A model generated the notes under the pieces. It was not told the DNA's origin and searched no databases. It was given only the letters and a program-made list of their open reading frames with translations. A program made the translations under genes and the position numbers. This document shows, piece by piece, positions 35,586 to 43,324 of a stretch of DNA of 64,000 nucleotides (its first letter is position 1; every line of letters starts with the position of its first letter). The stretch covers positions 88,298 to 152,297 of the forward strand of contig CANENE010000004.1 in the NCBI GenBank assembly GCA_947428835.1, written 5' to 3'. Source of the stretch: an uncultured bacterium (GTDB taxonomy: Bacteria; Cyanobacteriota; Vampirovibrionia; Gastranaerophilales; Gastranaerophilaceae).

Positions 35586-36581
35586 CTAGCCTACTTTGCT
35601 TTCATTATTTCTGATTTGATCTGCACATTTGATCGGAACGCCAAGAAAAGAAACTATAGGGCGTCCGGCAAATTCGCTCATTGTCAAATTTACGTTTTGT
35701 TTTTCAATTGCCTGGAAATGCAAGAAAGTTTCAATTGTTTCGTTGCAGTAAATAACAGTGTTTCCGGTTTTAGCAAATCTTTTAATCCTGTGATACGCTT
35801 TAATCATAAGTTCAATAAGATTAGCCGCACTTGAAGTTCCAAGTTTTGTAACGTCAATATTGGCTATTCTTGCTGTTGATCTAAAATCGCGGACAGTAAG
35901 ACCTATATCCCATTTATAGTGGTCTCTATAGACTTCATACATTTTTCCGTCTGCATCAGTTGCAGTTTGTGCACCTTTATCCACATGGTCAAAACCAAGA
36001 TTGCTGCCTTTTGGATATAAAAGATGTGTATGTAAATCACCCCAGGTTATAAACCAAATAGATGTATTTGTATTAGCGGTACCTCCTGCATCAAGCACTC
36101 TATAGCCTATTGAATTTTTATCTGTTGAAACTTTATTATAGCGCACTGCTAGGCCGTCAAATCCTGCAGGATTTGTTGCTTTTGAGCCATAGAAAATATT
36201 TTCTTGAACGGTATTGTTCATACTTTCTAAAAATGCTTGTGCTTCATTCATTCTGAACTGTTCGCAGTCTCCTTCAAGATCAGCAAGAGCTTTATCGACT
36301 TGTGAATAAGTTTCAAGCATTCCTGTTGAATCCGTAATTTGAGTGTATTCGCCTTTTGAAGCATTTACCCCTTGATAGAATTTTCTGAATTCAACTTCAG
36401 GAAGCCCGTTTCTAACTGTTGTCTTGTGGGTAGAGCCTTCGTTGCATTCGCGAACGACTGCATCTTCGATTAATGAATTGGTTTGTGATAAAACTTCAAT
36501 AATTGCACTTGCAATTTTTCCGTTTTCTCTTTGTGCAAATTTGTCTTTTAAAGTTAAATAAGTGTTTCCTTTAAGTGTCAT
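35586..36581 (-). CDS. Major capsid protein
   Basis: 331 residues with the HK97-fold type sequence known from BPP-1/epsilon15-like podoviruses: LTLKDKFAQRENGK, EFRKFYQGVNASKG, then YSQVDKALADLEGD and EAQAFLESMNNTVQENIFYG. A loop with KWDIGLTVRDFRSTARIANI lies toward the C-terminus. Position between scaffold-like and decoration genes supports the call. The ribosome-binding site is GGAGAAAAA before ATG. No mutation is evident. Confidence 0.9.
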   Translation of the reverse strand: MTLKGNTYLTLKDKFAQRENGKIASAIIEVLSQTNSLIEDAVVRECNEGSTHKTTVRNGLPEVEFRKFYQGVNASKGEYTQITDSTGMLETYSQVDKALADLEGDCEQFRMNEAQAFLESMNNTVQENIFYGSKATNPAGFDGLAVRYNKVSTDKNSIGYRVLDAGGTANTNTSIWFITWGDLHTHLLYPKGSNLGFDHVDKGAQTATDADGKMYEVYRDHYKWDIGLTVRDFRSTARIANIDVTKLGTSSAANLIELMIKAYHRIKRFAKTGNTVIYCNETIETFLHFQAIEKQNVNLTMSEFAGRPIVSFLGVPIKCADQIRNNESKVG

Positions 36582-36597
36582 TTTTTCTCCTTTTCAA

Positions 36598-37155
36598 TTA
36601 CTGTTGTTTTTTTGTTGTGCCATACAAAATTTGTGCCGGTGTTAGTTCTTTTTCTGCCGGCGCATTTAAGATAGTGAGCGTATCTTCTTGAATCAGTTCT
36701 CCAATTTTGTGAAACAATTTGATTAATTCAGGATGGCAAACAAGTCCTGTTGATTTAAAAATTGCTTTTAAATTGCAAGAACACATTTTTCTATACGCTT
36801 CATTTGCTACTTTCATATATTCGTTAGTTTTTTGATAGTTGTGTGATGGAATTTCATCATCTTGTTTAAATAGATTTGAAAATTCTTCAATTTTTTCTTT
36901 CAGTTTGTCTTCATCACTCTTTTCGTAAATTGATTTTTGTTTTTTTGACATCTCCAAAGCTATTTCCATCAAAAGCTCAATATCTTCCTGATTTAAATTG
37001 AGTTTTTTTGCAATCGGGCAAAATTTTGAAATAAGCTCTTCGTCCAGTCTAAAATCATCTATATTTGTGTATTTTGTAAAATCGTAGCCAAATTCTGTTA
37101 TTTTTTGACTGTCGTCTTGTAAACAAATTGGATTATTATTTAAATTTTCTTGCAT
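36598..37155 (-). CDS. Probable scaffolding protein
   Basis: 185 residues, acidic and helical, with a coiled-coil middle (EMSKKQKSIYEKSDEDKLKEKI trimmed at both ends) and Cys pair in KMCSCNLKAIFK. The place directly upstream of the major capsid protein and the high charge point to a scaffold for head assembly. No sequence family is recognised. The two plus-strand bases to its left separate it from the periplasmic cargo gene at 37212, with which it is divergent. Confidence 0.65.
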   Translation of the reverse strand: MQENLNNNPICLQDDSQKITEFGYDFTKYTNIDDFRLDEELISKFCPIAKKLNLNQEDIELLMEIALEMSKKQKSIYEKSDEDKLKEKIEEFSNLFKQDDEIPSHNYQKTNEYMKVANEAYRKMCSCNLKAIFKSTGLVCHPELIKLFHKIGELIQEDTLTILNAPAEKELTPAQILYGTTKKQQ

Positions 37156-37175
37156 TTTTATCCTTTCCTATGTAG

Positions 37176-37181
37176 TATAAT
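37176..37181 (+). promoter_or_regulatory. -10 box of the phage cargo gene
   Basis: TATAAT at 37176-37181, 31 bases before the ATG at 37212; the -35 is weak. It indicates separate transcription of this plus-strand gene inside the minus-strand operon. Confidence 0.45.
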
Positions 37182-37211
37182 GTTTGTATGTAGAGGGGAT
37201 TAGTTGTATTT

Positions 37212-37640
37212 ATGAAAAAAATATATTTATTGTCATTTATGATTTTTAGTTTTTTGTTTTGTACTGCTACCGAATTTGCTTTTGCGGAAACAAATTTTAC
37301 TAAAGCGTTAAGAACTTGTGAAAAATATTCCCAAACGGGAACAATCCCATACAAAAATGAGATATTCAGTATTGACATTTCTCTTGATAAAAAAGTAAAC
37401 AAATGTGTTTATAAAGAAAAAATTTATCAAGGTGCAAATTGGCAAATGTTGACTTGCGAATTTGATAAAGGACAGCTTCCGTTTTTAGCTAATTCAATGA
37501 GTTCTTTTGCTAACGAATATAAAAAAGATATTGCTAAAAATAAGATTTTTGAAGCTAAAATGACAACGAATGCTGAAATTTTTCAAAAATATCTAATCGA
37601 TCCGAAGTATTGTGCGATTACTCACCAGAAGAAAAAGTAG
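37212..37640 (+). CDS. Phage-encoded secreted protein (moron)
   Basis: 142 residues. A signal peptide (MKKIYLLSFMIFSFLFC, cleavage near AFAET) precedes a small domain with four Cys (RTCEKY, NKCVYK, LTCEF, KYCAIT), probably two disulphides in the periplasm. It lies on the opposite strand to the head genes with its own -10 box and GAGGGG-type ribosome-binding site; its 3' end overlaps the next minus-strand gene by 23 bases. This is the usual layout of a lysogenic-conversion gene expressed from the prophage. No family is recognised; superinfection exclusion or host-surface change are possible roles. Confidence 0.7.
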   Translation: MKKIYLLSFMIFSFLFCTATEFAFAETNFTKALRTCEKYSQTGTIPYKNEIFSIDISLDKKVNKCVYKEKIYQGANWQMLTCEFDKGQLPFLANSMSSFANEYKKDIAKNKIFEAKMTTNAEIFQKYLIDPKYCAITHQKKK

Positions 37641-38547
37641 ATTCTGATAATGTTTTTTTGTAGTATTTTTCTGCCGAGTTTTTAAAGACTTCAATACGTT
37701 TTTTAACAAGTGTGATTTTATCGTTTTCATCAAGTTTTTTGTTTTGTGTATAAAATGCTTTAAAATCATTATTTATCTCATTAATAAAATTGTATTTACT
37801 TTTTTCTTCTTTTTGCTTTGATATTTCAATTGCTGCAAAAATCAGTGCAATTTCGTCTTTTATTTCATTTTTCTTATATGTTGAAAATTTATTTTTTATT
37901 GTGCTTAAAAAAGTTATATCTTTTTCGTTTAACTTGTCTTGAAAATCACTTAATTCTGTTTTTAGAAATTCTTCTTCATTTTCATATGGCATAAAATACA
38001 GCTTTAAAAATGTTGTAAAATCAGTCTTTGTTTGTTTATTGTTTAAGTTTTCTTCTTTTGAATTAACGGCTTTTAAAAAATCATTTTGAAAGGTATCTAG
38101 AATATTCTGTTTGCTTTTTTGTTCAAAATTTTTAATCGATGATATCCAGGATATGGCACTAAGACCTCTGTGATAAATTTTATCAAGTGCATTTTTATCA
38201 TTTTTGTTTATTTTCGCCATAAAAATGCAATTTTCTATAAGATTTAAATAGACTTCATCAGCCCAAATATCTGATTGTCTAAAGAAGTGTTCTTTTAATT
38301 TTAAAATGTATTCGTTTCTTTTTTCATTTATTAGATTTGTTACGTCTGCTACTTTATAGTCAGAAAGCAGGTTTTCTGTTTCTTGGTTGAATTTTTCTAT
38401 ATAATATTCATTTTCTTCAATTGCTTCTTTTGAGCGTAAATTATAATATCCTTCTTTTTCATCAAAAAGAAGCTTAAATATTAAATTATCAATTTTATTT
38501 AAAAATTCTACATGGTTTATGCTATCTATAATATTGTTGATTTCCAT
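37618..38547 (-). CDS. Podoviral head/ejection-region protein
   Basis: 309 residues, almost wholly helical and charged. The KEGYYNLRSKEAI motif (about 30-42) resembles one found in proteins downstream of the portal in BPP-1-like and other T7-like phages. A long coiled coil fills the last 100 residues. It lies 11 bp after the portal gene in the same strand. A role in the virion is inferred from position; scaffold is an alternative. Confidence 0.65.
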   Translation of the reverse strand: MEINNIIDSINHVEFLNKIDNLIFKLLFDEKEGYYNLRSKEAIEENEYYIEKFNQETENLLSDYKVADVTNLINEKRNEYILKLKEHFFRQSDIWADEVYLNLIENCIFMAKINKNDKNALDKIYHRGLSAISWISSIKNFEQKSKQNILDTFQNDFLKAVNSKEENLNNKQTKTDFTTFLKLYFMPYENEEEFLKTELSDFQDKLNEKDITFLSTIKNKFSTYKKNEIKDEIALIFAAIEISKQKEEKSKYNFINEINNDFKAFYTQNKKLDENDKITLVKKRIEVFKNSAEKYYKKTLSESTFSSGE

Positions 38548-38558
38548 TTTTTATCCTT

Positions 38559-40199
38559 TTATATTAAACCGAATCTTGAAAGCAAATCTGAGCCGTAGGA
38601 ATCTACTCCTGCTATATTTTGAATTATTTGCGCCCCTTGTTTTATTGTTTCAAATTGCTCTTGATTATTTACTCTATCTGATTGTGCTGTTTTTATTTTC
38701 TCAAATTCTTTTTTGGAGACGAGCTGGTTTGGATTTATGTTTGCAAAAGATGCATAATCTTCAATGATTTTTTCTGCATTTAATTTGGATTTTAAAATAG
38801 GATCAATTGCATTTGCAATATTTGAAACAAATGTTGTGAATCTTTCCATACTTGATATATTTGATACCTTTTGTGCTTGGGCAAGCGTAGAGATAAATTC
38901 TATTTCAAACATATCGTTTTGGTATTTGTCATCGAGTTTTTCGATTATTCCGACTTTGATTTCTTCATCATATATCCATTTTAAAATTTCCTTTAGGGCG
39001 CTATGAATTTGTTCAAGCAAAGGCGATAGCAGCACCATTTTTTCTTCTTTTAATTCATTAACTTCGGTTGCTGTTCTTCCTCGCTGTGCGGTTGATAGAA
39101 TCATTGCAAAAAGATCGTTATAGAAATGCTCTTTAATGATTTGCTTCAGTTCGTCTTTTTCCTGTTTTAGTTCAAGAATTCTTGGATTAATTTCGTAAAT
39201 TGGGCTTATGCCTCTTCCGGATTCATCTTCTTCGATAAAGGCACCCGGGACATCTGCCATCTTTTTGTTTTTAAGGCTGGCAGGGCCTTTATAAGCAGGT
39301 GAAATTATCTTTTTGACGGCTTTGGCGTATTCTTTTACCATTGTCATTAGCTGTTTAACATCAGCTAGAGCATTTATTCCGGGGGATTCTATAGGGTAGT
39401 CGAAACTATTTGTATATGCCCCTTGAAAAATTACGTATGGAAATTTGTCAAAACCTCTTAAAGATAAAAATTCATTTTTTGAAGCTATAATTGTTGCTGA
39501 TATGTATTTTTTATATTTTGATAGCATACAATCTTTTTTGTAAAATTTATTTTTTTCAACAAAATGAATAATCTCAAATTCTTTAAAAGGGTTATTTTTA
39601 GCGCATTCTATGATTTCAAAAGGAACTTGCGAAAACTTTTCAACTATATTTTGCGCCGTTTCCATATAGCACCTGCAAAAGGTGTCTATTTTGCCTTTGG
39701 AATTTTTTGCATAATAATATGAACCTATTGGTAAAACCTTGAAGTTGACCACGCTATCATAGTCGCTTTCAAGTGCCATTGCACTGAAACCAAATATTCC
39801 AAGCTGCTTATATATTTCTGGCAGACATTGATAAAAATTTGAGCTGTTTAGAATTTTTCTTGTAATTTCTTCTTGCTTTGCACAATATTTTTTTAAAAAG
39901 TTGTCACTGCCGTTATTGTCAAAAACCGTTTTAAACCATCTGTATGCAGGGCTTGTTGCGCCTGACATCATACCTGAAGAAAAATTTCGAAGTGCGATTA
40001 GTGGCGTGGAATCTATGATTTTTCTATTTTTTACAATTGGTTTTCTGGTGTTTCTTGCAATAAATTGTATGCTTCTTGGTGAAAAATAATCTGCAAGTTC
40101 TTGCAAATCGGGCTTAATAACATTGAAGATATCTTCCATTTCACGTTTTCTTCTTTGGAAGTACTCTACTGTGTAAAAATCGTTCATATTACTCTCCAA
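38559..40199 (-). CDS. Portal (head-tail connector) protein
   Basis: 546 residues of the T7 gp8/head-tail connector type. Recognisable blocks are RRKREMEDIFNVIKPDLQEL with DYFSPRS, then NFSSGMMSGATSPAYRWFK, AMALESDY, AYTNSFDYPIESPGIN and QRGRTATEVNE. It forms the dodecameric ring through which DNA is packaged. Downstream lie the head-associated helical protein and the capsid group; upstream on the strand is the conserved 66-residue gene (overlap 11 bp). Confidence 0.92.
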   Translation of the reverse strand: MESNMNDFYTVEYFQRRKREMEDIFNVIKPDLQELADYFSPRSIQFIARNTRKPIVKNRKIIDSTPLIALRNFSSGMMSGATSPAYRWFKTVFDNNGSDNFLKKYCAKQEEITRKILNSSNFYQCLPEIYKQLGIFGFSAMALESDYDSVVNFKVLPIGSYYYAKNSKGKIDTFCRCYMETAQNIVEKFSQVPFEIIECAKNNPFKEFEIIHFVEKNKFYKKDCMLSKYKKYISATIIASKNEFLSLRGFDKFPYVIFQGAYTNSFDYPIESPGINALADVKQLMTMVKEYAKAVKKIISPAYKGPASLKNKKMADVPGAFIEEDESGRGISPIYEINPRILELKQEKDELKQIIKEHFYNDLFAMILSTAQRGRTATEVNELKEEKMVLLSPLLEQIHSALKEILKWIYDEEIKVGIIEKLDDKYQNDMFEIEFISTLAQAQKVSNISSMERFTTFVSNIANAIDPILKSKLNAEKIIEDYASFANINPNQLVSKKEFEKIKTAQSDRVNNQEQFETIKQGAQIIQNIAGVDSYGSDLLSRFGLI

Positions 40200-40389
40200 G
40201 AAGTGTTTTTTTCTCTGTTACGGCATCTGTAGTAAGACCCATCGGGCTTGTTTTTATTGCTTCGTTTTTCCTTGATGCCTGGTTTGCGTTGTTTTTTGTA
40301 ATTGAGGCATCTGCCTGTTTTCTTGTTGCAAGTGGTTCTTGAACCTCTTGTACAATGGGTTGAGACGGTGCTGATTTAATAAAACACAT
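40189..40389 (-). CDS. Conserved small phage protein preceding portal
   Basis: 66 residues: MCFIKSAPSQPIVQEVQEP, then a polar linker and ending LTTDAVTEKKTLLGE. Short proteins that start MC(F/G) and end TLLGx lie directly before the portal in many podoviruses and siphoviruses. The role is unknown. A ribosome-binding site (GGAGAAAAAA) precedes the ATG. Overlaps the portal start. Confidence 0.7.
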   Translation of the reverse strand: MCFIKSAPSQPIVQEVQEPLATRKQADASITKNNANQASRKNEAIKTSPMGLTTDAVTEKKTLLGE

Positions 40390-40510
40390 GTTTTTTCTCC
40401 TTTCTGTTTTTGGGTTAATTGTATAGTTTTGTAACGAGTAAATAATAAATTGATGATATAAATTTAAAATTTACGAGTTTTGTGTTATTATAAAGAAAAG
40501 GATCTTAAAA

Positions 40511-40588
40511 ATGAAAATAATAAAAATTCCAAATAAAAACCTTAACATTGTTACAAAATCACCAAACCAAACTCTCTACTTATTGTGA
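40511..40588 (+). CDS. 25-codon frame in a short hairpin-ended transcript
   Basis: ATG after AAAGGATCTTAAAA encodes MKIIKIPNKNLNIVTKS and eight further residues, then TGA. A -10-like TTATTATAAAG lies 20 bases before. The frame is followed by an 11-bp UUCG-type hairpin and a terminator. It may be a small protein, a leader peptide or just part of a small RNA. The stretch 40390-40826 otherwise holds no gene. Confidence 0.35.
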   Translation: MKIIKIPNKNLNIVTKSPNQTLYLL

Positions 40589-40594
40589 TTTTGT

Positions 40595-40620
40595 ATTCAT
40601 CTACCTTCGGGTGGATGAAT
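40595..40620 (+). other. Stable UUCG hairpin in the intergenic transcript
   Basis: Stem ATTCATCTACC / GGTGGATGAAT (11 bp, one T-G wobble) closed by the tetraloop TTCG, six bases after the 25-codon frame. The tetraloop and length suggest a functional RNA element. Confidence 0.6.
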
Positions 40621-40623
40621 CTA

Positions 40624-40662
40624 ACTGCTGTTATTCATTTTGGATGATGGCAGTGTTTTTTT
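40624..40662 (+). terminator. Terminator of the short intergenic transcript
   Basis: An ACTGC / GCAGT stem with inner TCAT / ATGA pairs, followed by G and seven T at 40656-40662. Confidence 0.6.
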
Positions 40663-40826
40663 GTGCTTTCCTTTGCTGAAATATTAGTTAATAAATAATT
40701 TATCATACTAAATAATCAATTTACTAAGCATATACGTGTTGTTGTATTTGTGAAGTTTTATTTAAATGTAAAAATAGTATATTATAAATTTACTAAAATA
40801 ATGTTATAATAATAATGTAGTTTTGA

Positions 40827-41444
40827 ATGGCGTATATAATGCAGCATTTAGAAAAAGCAAATAAACAAGATATCTCTAAAAAATCTTTGAAAGAAAGACT
40901 CTTAAGCTTTTTGAAAAGTGAAAAAGTGCGTAGTTTCGTAGACGATTTTACAACAAGCATAAGTCCGCAAATATTGTGTATATTTACAACCTCGTTTCTT
41001 ATTATTTTTTGCTCTATTAAATTATGCAATCCTGAGCCTTGTTCTCAAGGCTTGTATTTGTTCTTTCTCTATTTGTTTGGAGTTGTGCTACTATGCATAT
41101 TGATTATTCTTTTTGCTTTAAAATGCTTTATGCTTATTGTATTTAAAATATTTCCAAAGCTTAAAGAAAAAATATATAAGAAAATTAGAATGCCTGTAAA
41201 ATATTCTTTGTATTTATCAAGTGTACTGATACTACTTTTAAATACTTGGTTCTTTCTTATTTTTTACAATAATTTAAGTAGTAATTTCTATTATGCAATG
41301 GTGTTTTTTTTACTTGCCTTGTTTTGCTATTTTTGTATATATTATGAGAAAAGAATTATTTCATATGCAAAGATATATATACCACTTTCACTTATTTTGT
41401 TTTTTGTCGTATATATAGCAATCCTTCTTTGTGCTGTTATTTAG
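40827..41444 (+). CDS. Five-helix membrane protein, candidate immunity or exclusion protein
   Basis: 205 residues. An N-terminal cytoplasmic-type charged segment (about 1-45) precedes five hydrophobic helices: CIFTTSFLIIFCSIKLC, LFFLYLFGVVLLCILIIL, LYLSSVLILLLNTWFFLIF, MVFFLLALFCYFCIYY and PLSLILFFVVYIAILLC. A TATAAT lies at 40805-40810. It is on the opposite strand to the phage operon and ends 9 bases from the end of the lipase-like gene. Such placement suggests independent expression in the lysogen and a partner role: protecting the cell from the lipase, or excluding other phages. No family is recognised. Confidence 0.7.
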   Translation: MAYIMQHLEKANKQDISKKSLKERLLSFLKSEKVRSFVDDFTTSISPQILCIFTTSFLIIFCSIKLCNPEPCSQGLYLFFLYLFGVVLLCILIILFALKCFMLIVFKIFPKLKEKIYKKIRMPVKYSLYLSSVLILLLNTWFFLIFYNNLSSNFYYAMVFFLLALFCYFCIYYEKRIISYAKIYIPLSLILFFVVYIAILLCAVI

Positions 41445-41453
41445 GATGTGAAT

Positions 41454-42785
41454 CTAAAACAGATGATAGTAATATTTATTATTGTTTTGTTTGTAAATAT
41501 TTTCAAGCTGCTTTTCTAATGTGGGGAATATTATTATCTGTTGATTTCTATTTTCTATTACTTCAGGCAATATAGTTTCTTTGGAAGGATTTTTAATGTT
41601 TTGTAACATATGATTTTTGAAGGGGTTTATCTTGCTGGGCAAAGTATAATCTTTATGTGGGAGTTTGTATATAGTATCTGCTACGTGTCCTTCTTTGTTT
41701 GCATTTCCAAATTCATCGCCTTCGGTTCTATAGATGACAACTTTTTCCGGGTGTGTTTCTATGATTTTACCTGAATTGTTTGCTTCATTTTGAAGCTGTC
41801 CGTCTATACCGTAGTATGGGTTGAATATTACGGTATATTCATTGTTTATTGTTCCTATCTGATTTCCTGTATTACCTCCAAGCGAATAGCCGGAGATAAT
41901 TATGCTATCGTAATCAGGATTTCTTTTTGTTTCTTCATATAATTTCTGTGCATCTTTTAACTGTGGATTTTGACCTGAATGTATATCAAAAGCGTCTTGC
42001 TGGTAATCTTTTGGATTATTTGAGCCCTGATAGACAACAACCGCTTCTTTGCCTTTTTTGAATACATACCCATCGAAACCGCTTTCTTTTCCGCGAACTT
42101 CTCTGACTAATTCATATCCATGGAGCAGGTCTTTTTTATCTTTATAATATGTGTAGTAATTCAGGTCTTTTAGTTCAGAATGCTTCTTATAATTTTTTTG
42201 GAAATCGTTTTCAAGCTCTTCTTTATTTTTTATTCTTTCTATTTCCTTTCTAAAGCACTCTATAAGATTTTGTAAGTGTGTTTGGCAAATATCAAGATAG
42301 TTTTGATATCTGGAAATTTCTGTTAATGCTTCTTTTTTGGGTTTTGATTTTAAAGATTCTAATTCGGAAATATTATATTCCAGGTAATCATTTAATTTAT
42401 TTATTTCGGATGAATAGTTATGAATAAAAGATGAAGCTGATATTGATATTTGATAATCTTGTTTTTCGATTTGGATATATGTATCAAATGAACTGACTTC
42501 GTCTTGCAGGCTTTTCATATCTCCAATTAATTCATCAATTATATTTATTATTTCATCTTCTTTATCATCATTTTCGTTGTCTTTATTTTGCTCGTTATGT
42601 TCGTTGTTTTTAACAATATCTACGTAACATTTGCAATTTGGATGCGGCCTGTTTGGGATATCTTCTTCGCTTTCGTATTCGCTACCTTCCATTGACCGAC
42701 AGATTTGGCATATGTTGTTACCTTCTGTACGCCAGATATATTTATAGTCGTTGTATGAAACACCGCCTTTTAAAGCTTCTGTCAT
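41454..42785 (-). CDS. MuF-tail motif fused to lipase-fold domain, putative phage toxin
   Basis: 443 residues from ATG 42785 (AAGGAAAAATT upstream; ATGA overlap with the gene before). Residues 15-53 carry a W-x-T then CxxC then RPHPNCKC pattern, the end motif of phage head-morphogenesis (MuF/gpF) proteins. A helical linker follows (80-210). Residues 220-400 look like a class 3 lipase or Mbeg1-like hydrolase: VVVYQGSNNPKDY, nucleophile elbow SGYSLGG (Ser301), candidate acid Asp357 in RTEGDEFG and His392 in NPFKNHML. The likely target is membrane lipid. Placement between terminase and portal is where head morphogenesis genes lie. It resembles MuF polymorphic toxins with a lipase warhead; function is inferred. 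Confidence 0.75.
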   Translation of the reverse strand: MTEALKGGVSYNDYKYIWRTEGNNICQICRSMEGSEYESEEDIPNRPHPNCKCYVDIVKNNEHNEQNKDNENDDKEDEIINIIDELIGDMKSLQDEVSSFDTYIQIEKQDYQISISASSFIHNYSSEINKLNDYLEYNISELESLKSKPKKEALTEISRYQNYLDICQTHLQNLIECFRKEIERIKNKEELENDFQKNYKKHSELKDLNYYTYYKDKKDLLHGYELVREVRGKESGFDGYVFKKGKEAVVVYQGSNNPKDYQQDAFDIHSGQNPQLKDAQKLYEETKRNPDYDSIIISGYSLGGNTGNQIGTINNEYTVIFNPYYGIDGQLQNEANNSGKIIETHPEKVVIYRTEGDEFGNANKEGHVADTIYKLPHKDYTLPSKINPFKNHMLQNIKNPSKETILPEVIENRNQQIIIFPTLEKQLENIYKQNNNKYYYHLF

Positions 42786-43324
42786 AATTTTTCCTTTTTT
42801 AAGCTGAAACAAATATCTTCAATTAGATTTTTTGTATTTTTATTAGGGTCGTTTTTTGTATCAAATATAATGTTATTTAAAATCGCTTTAATAATGTAGC
42901 TTCTAATGACATTAAAAGAATAGTTTTTGCATATATCAAAAAGACAGCTGTGCGTTTTAATTCCAAATATGCCATCTTCTTTAAGGGCATTTTTGCATTT
43001 GCACATTGATTTTTTCTTGTTTTTATTAAGCAAAGTCAAAGCAAGCTGTAAGTCTTTAATTGCCTGTTCTTTTCCAACTTTTGCAATATGAATATTTAAA
43101 AATTCGGTAATTCTATCCAGTTTATCGCTTATTACCGGATTTTCTTCAAAAAGCGTAAATATATGCCTTTCTTTTAATCCTTCATATTTATTTTTCAGTT
43201 TTTCTAATTTATCTATGGGTGAATATAATACTTGTGCGTTTGTGAGATTGTCCTTCATTAAAGCGATTAGTTTGCTTCTGTAATTATTATCCAAAGAGTT
43301 CTCCTTTTTATTCGAATGGTTCAA
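42782..43324 (-). CDS. Phage protein with possible peptidoglycan-binding-like segment
   Basis: 180 residues. The N-terminal half is helical and charged. Residues about 105-165 read MCKCKNALKEDGIFGIKTHS, then a helical stretch ending NIIFDTKNDPNKNTKNL; the DGIFGIKT piece recalls the peptidoglycan-binding repeat of phage hydrolases. It is placed between the large terminase and the lipase-like gene and is coupled to both by short overlaps. No catalytic domain is visible. A link to the lipase-like protein (export or assembly) is only a guess. Confidence 0.6.
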   Translation of the reverse strand: MNHSNKKENSLDNNYRSKLIALMKDNLTNAQVLYSPIDKLEKLKNKYEGLKERHIFTLFEENPVISDKLDRITEFLNIHIAKVGKEQAIKDLQLALTLLNKNKKKSMCKCKNALKEDGIFGIKTHSCLFDICKNYSFNVIRSYIIKAILNNIIFDTKNDPNKNTKNLIEDICFSLKKEKL

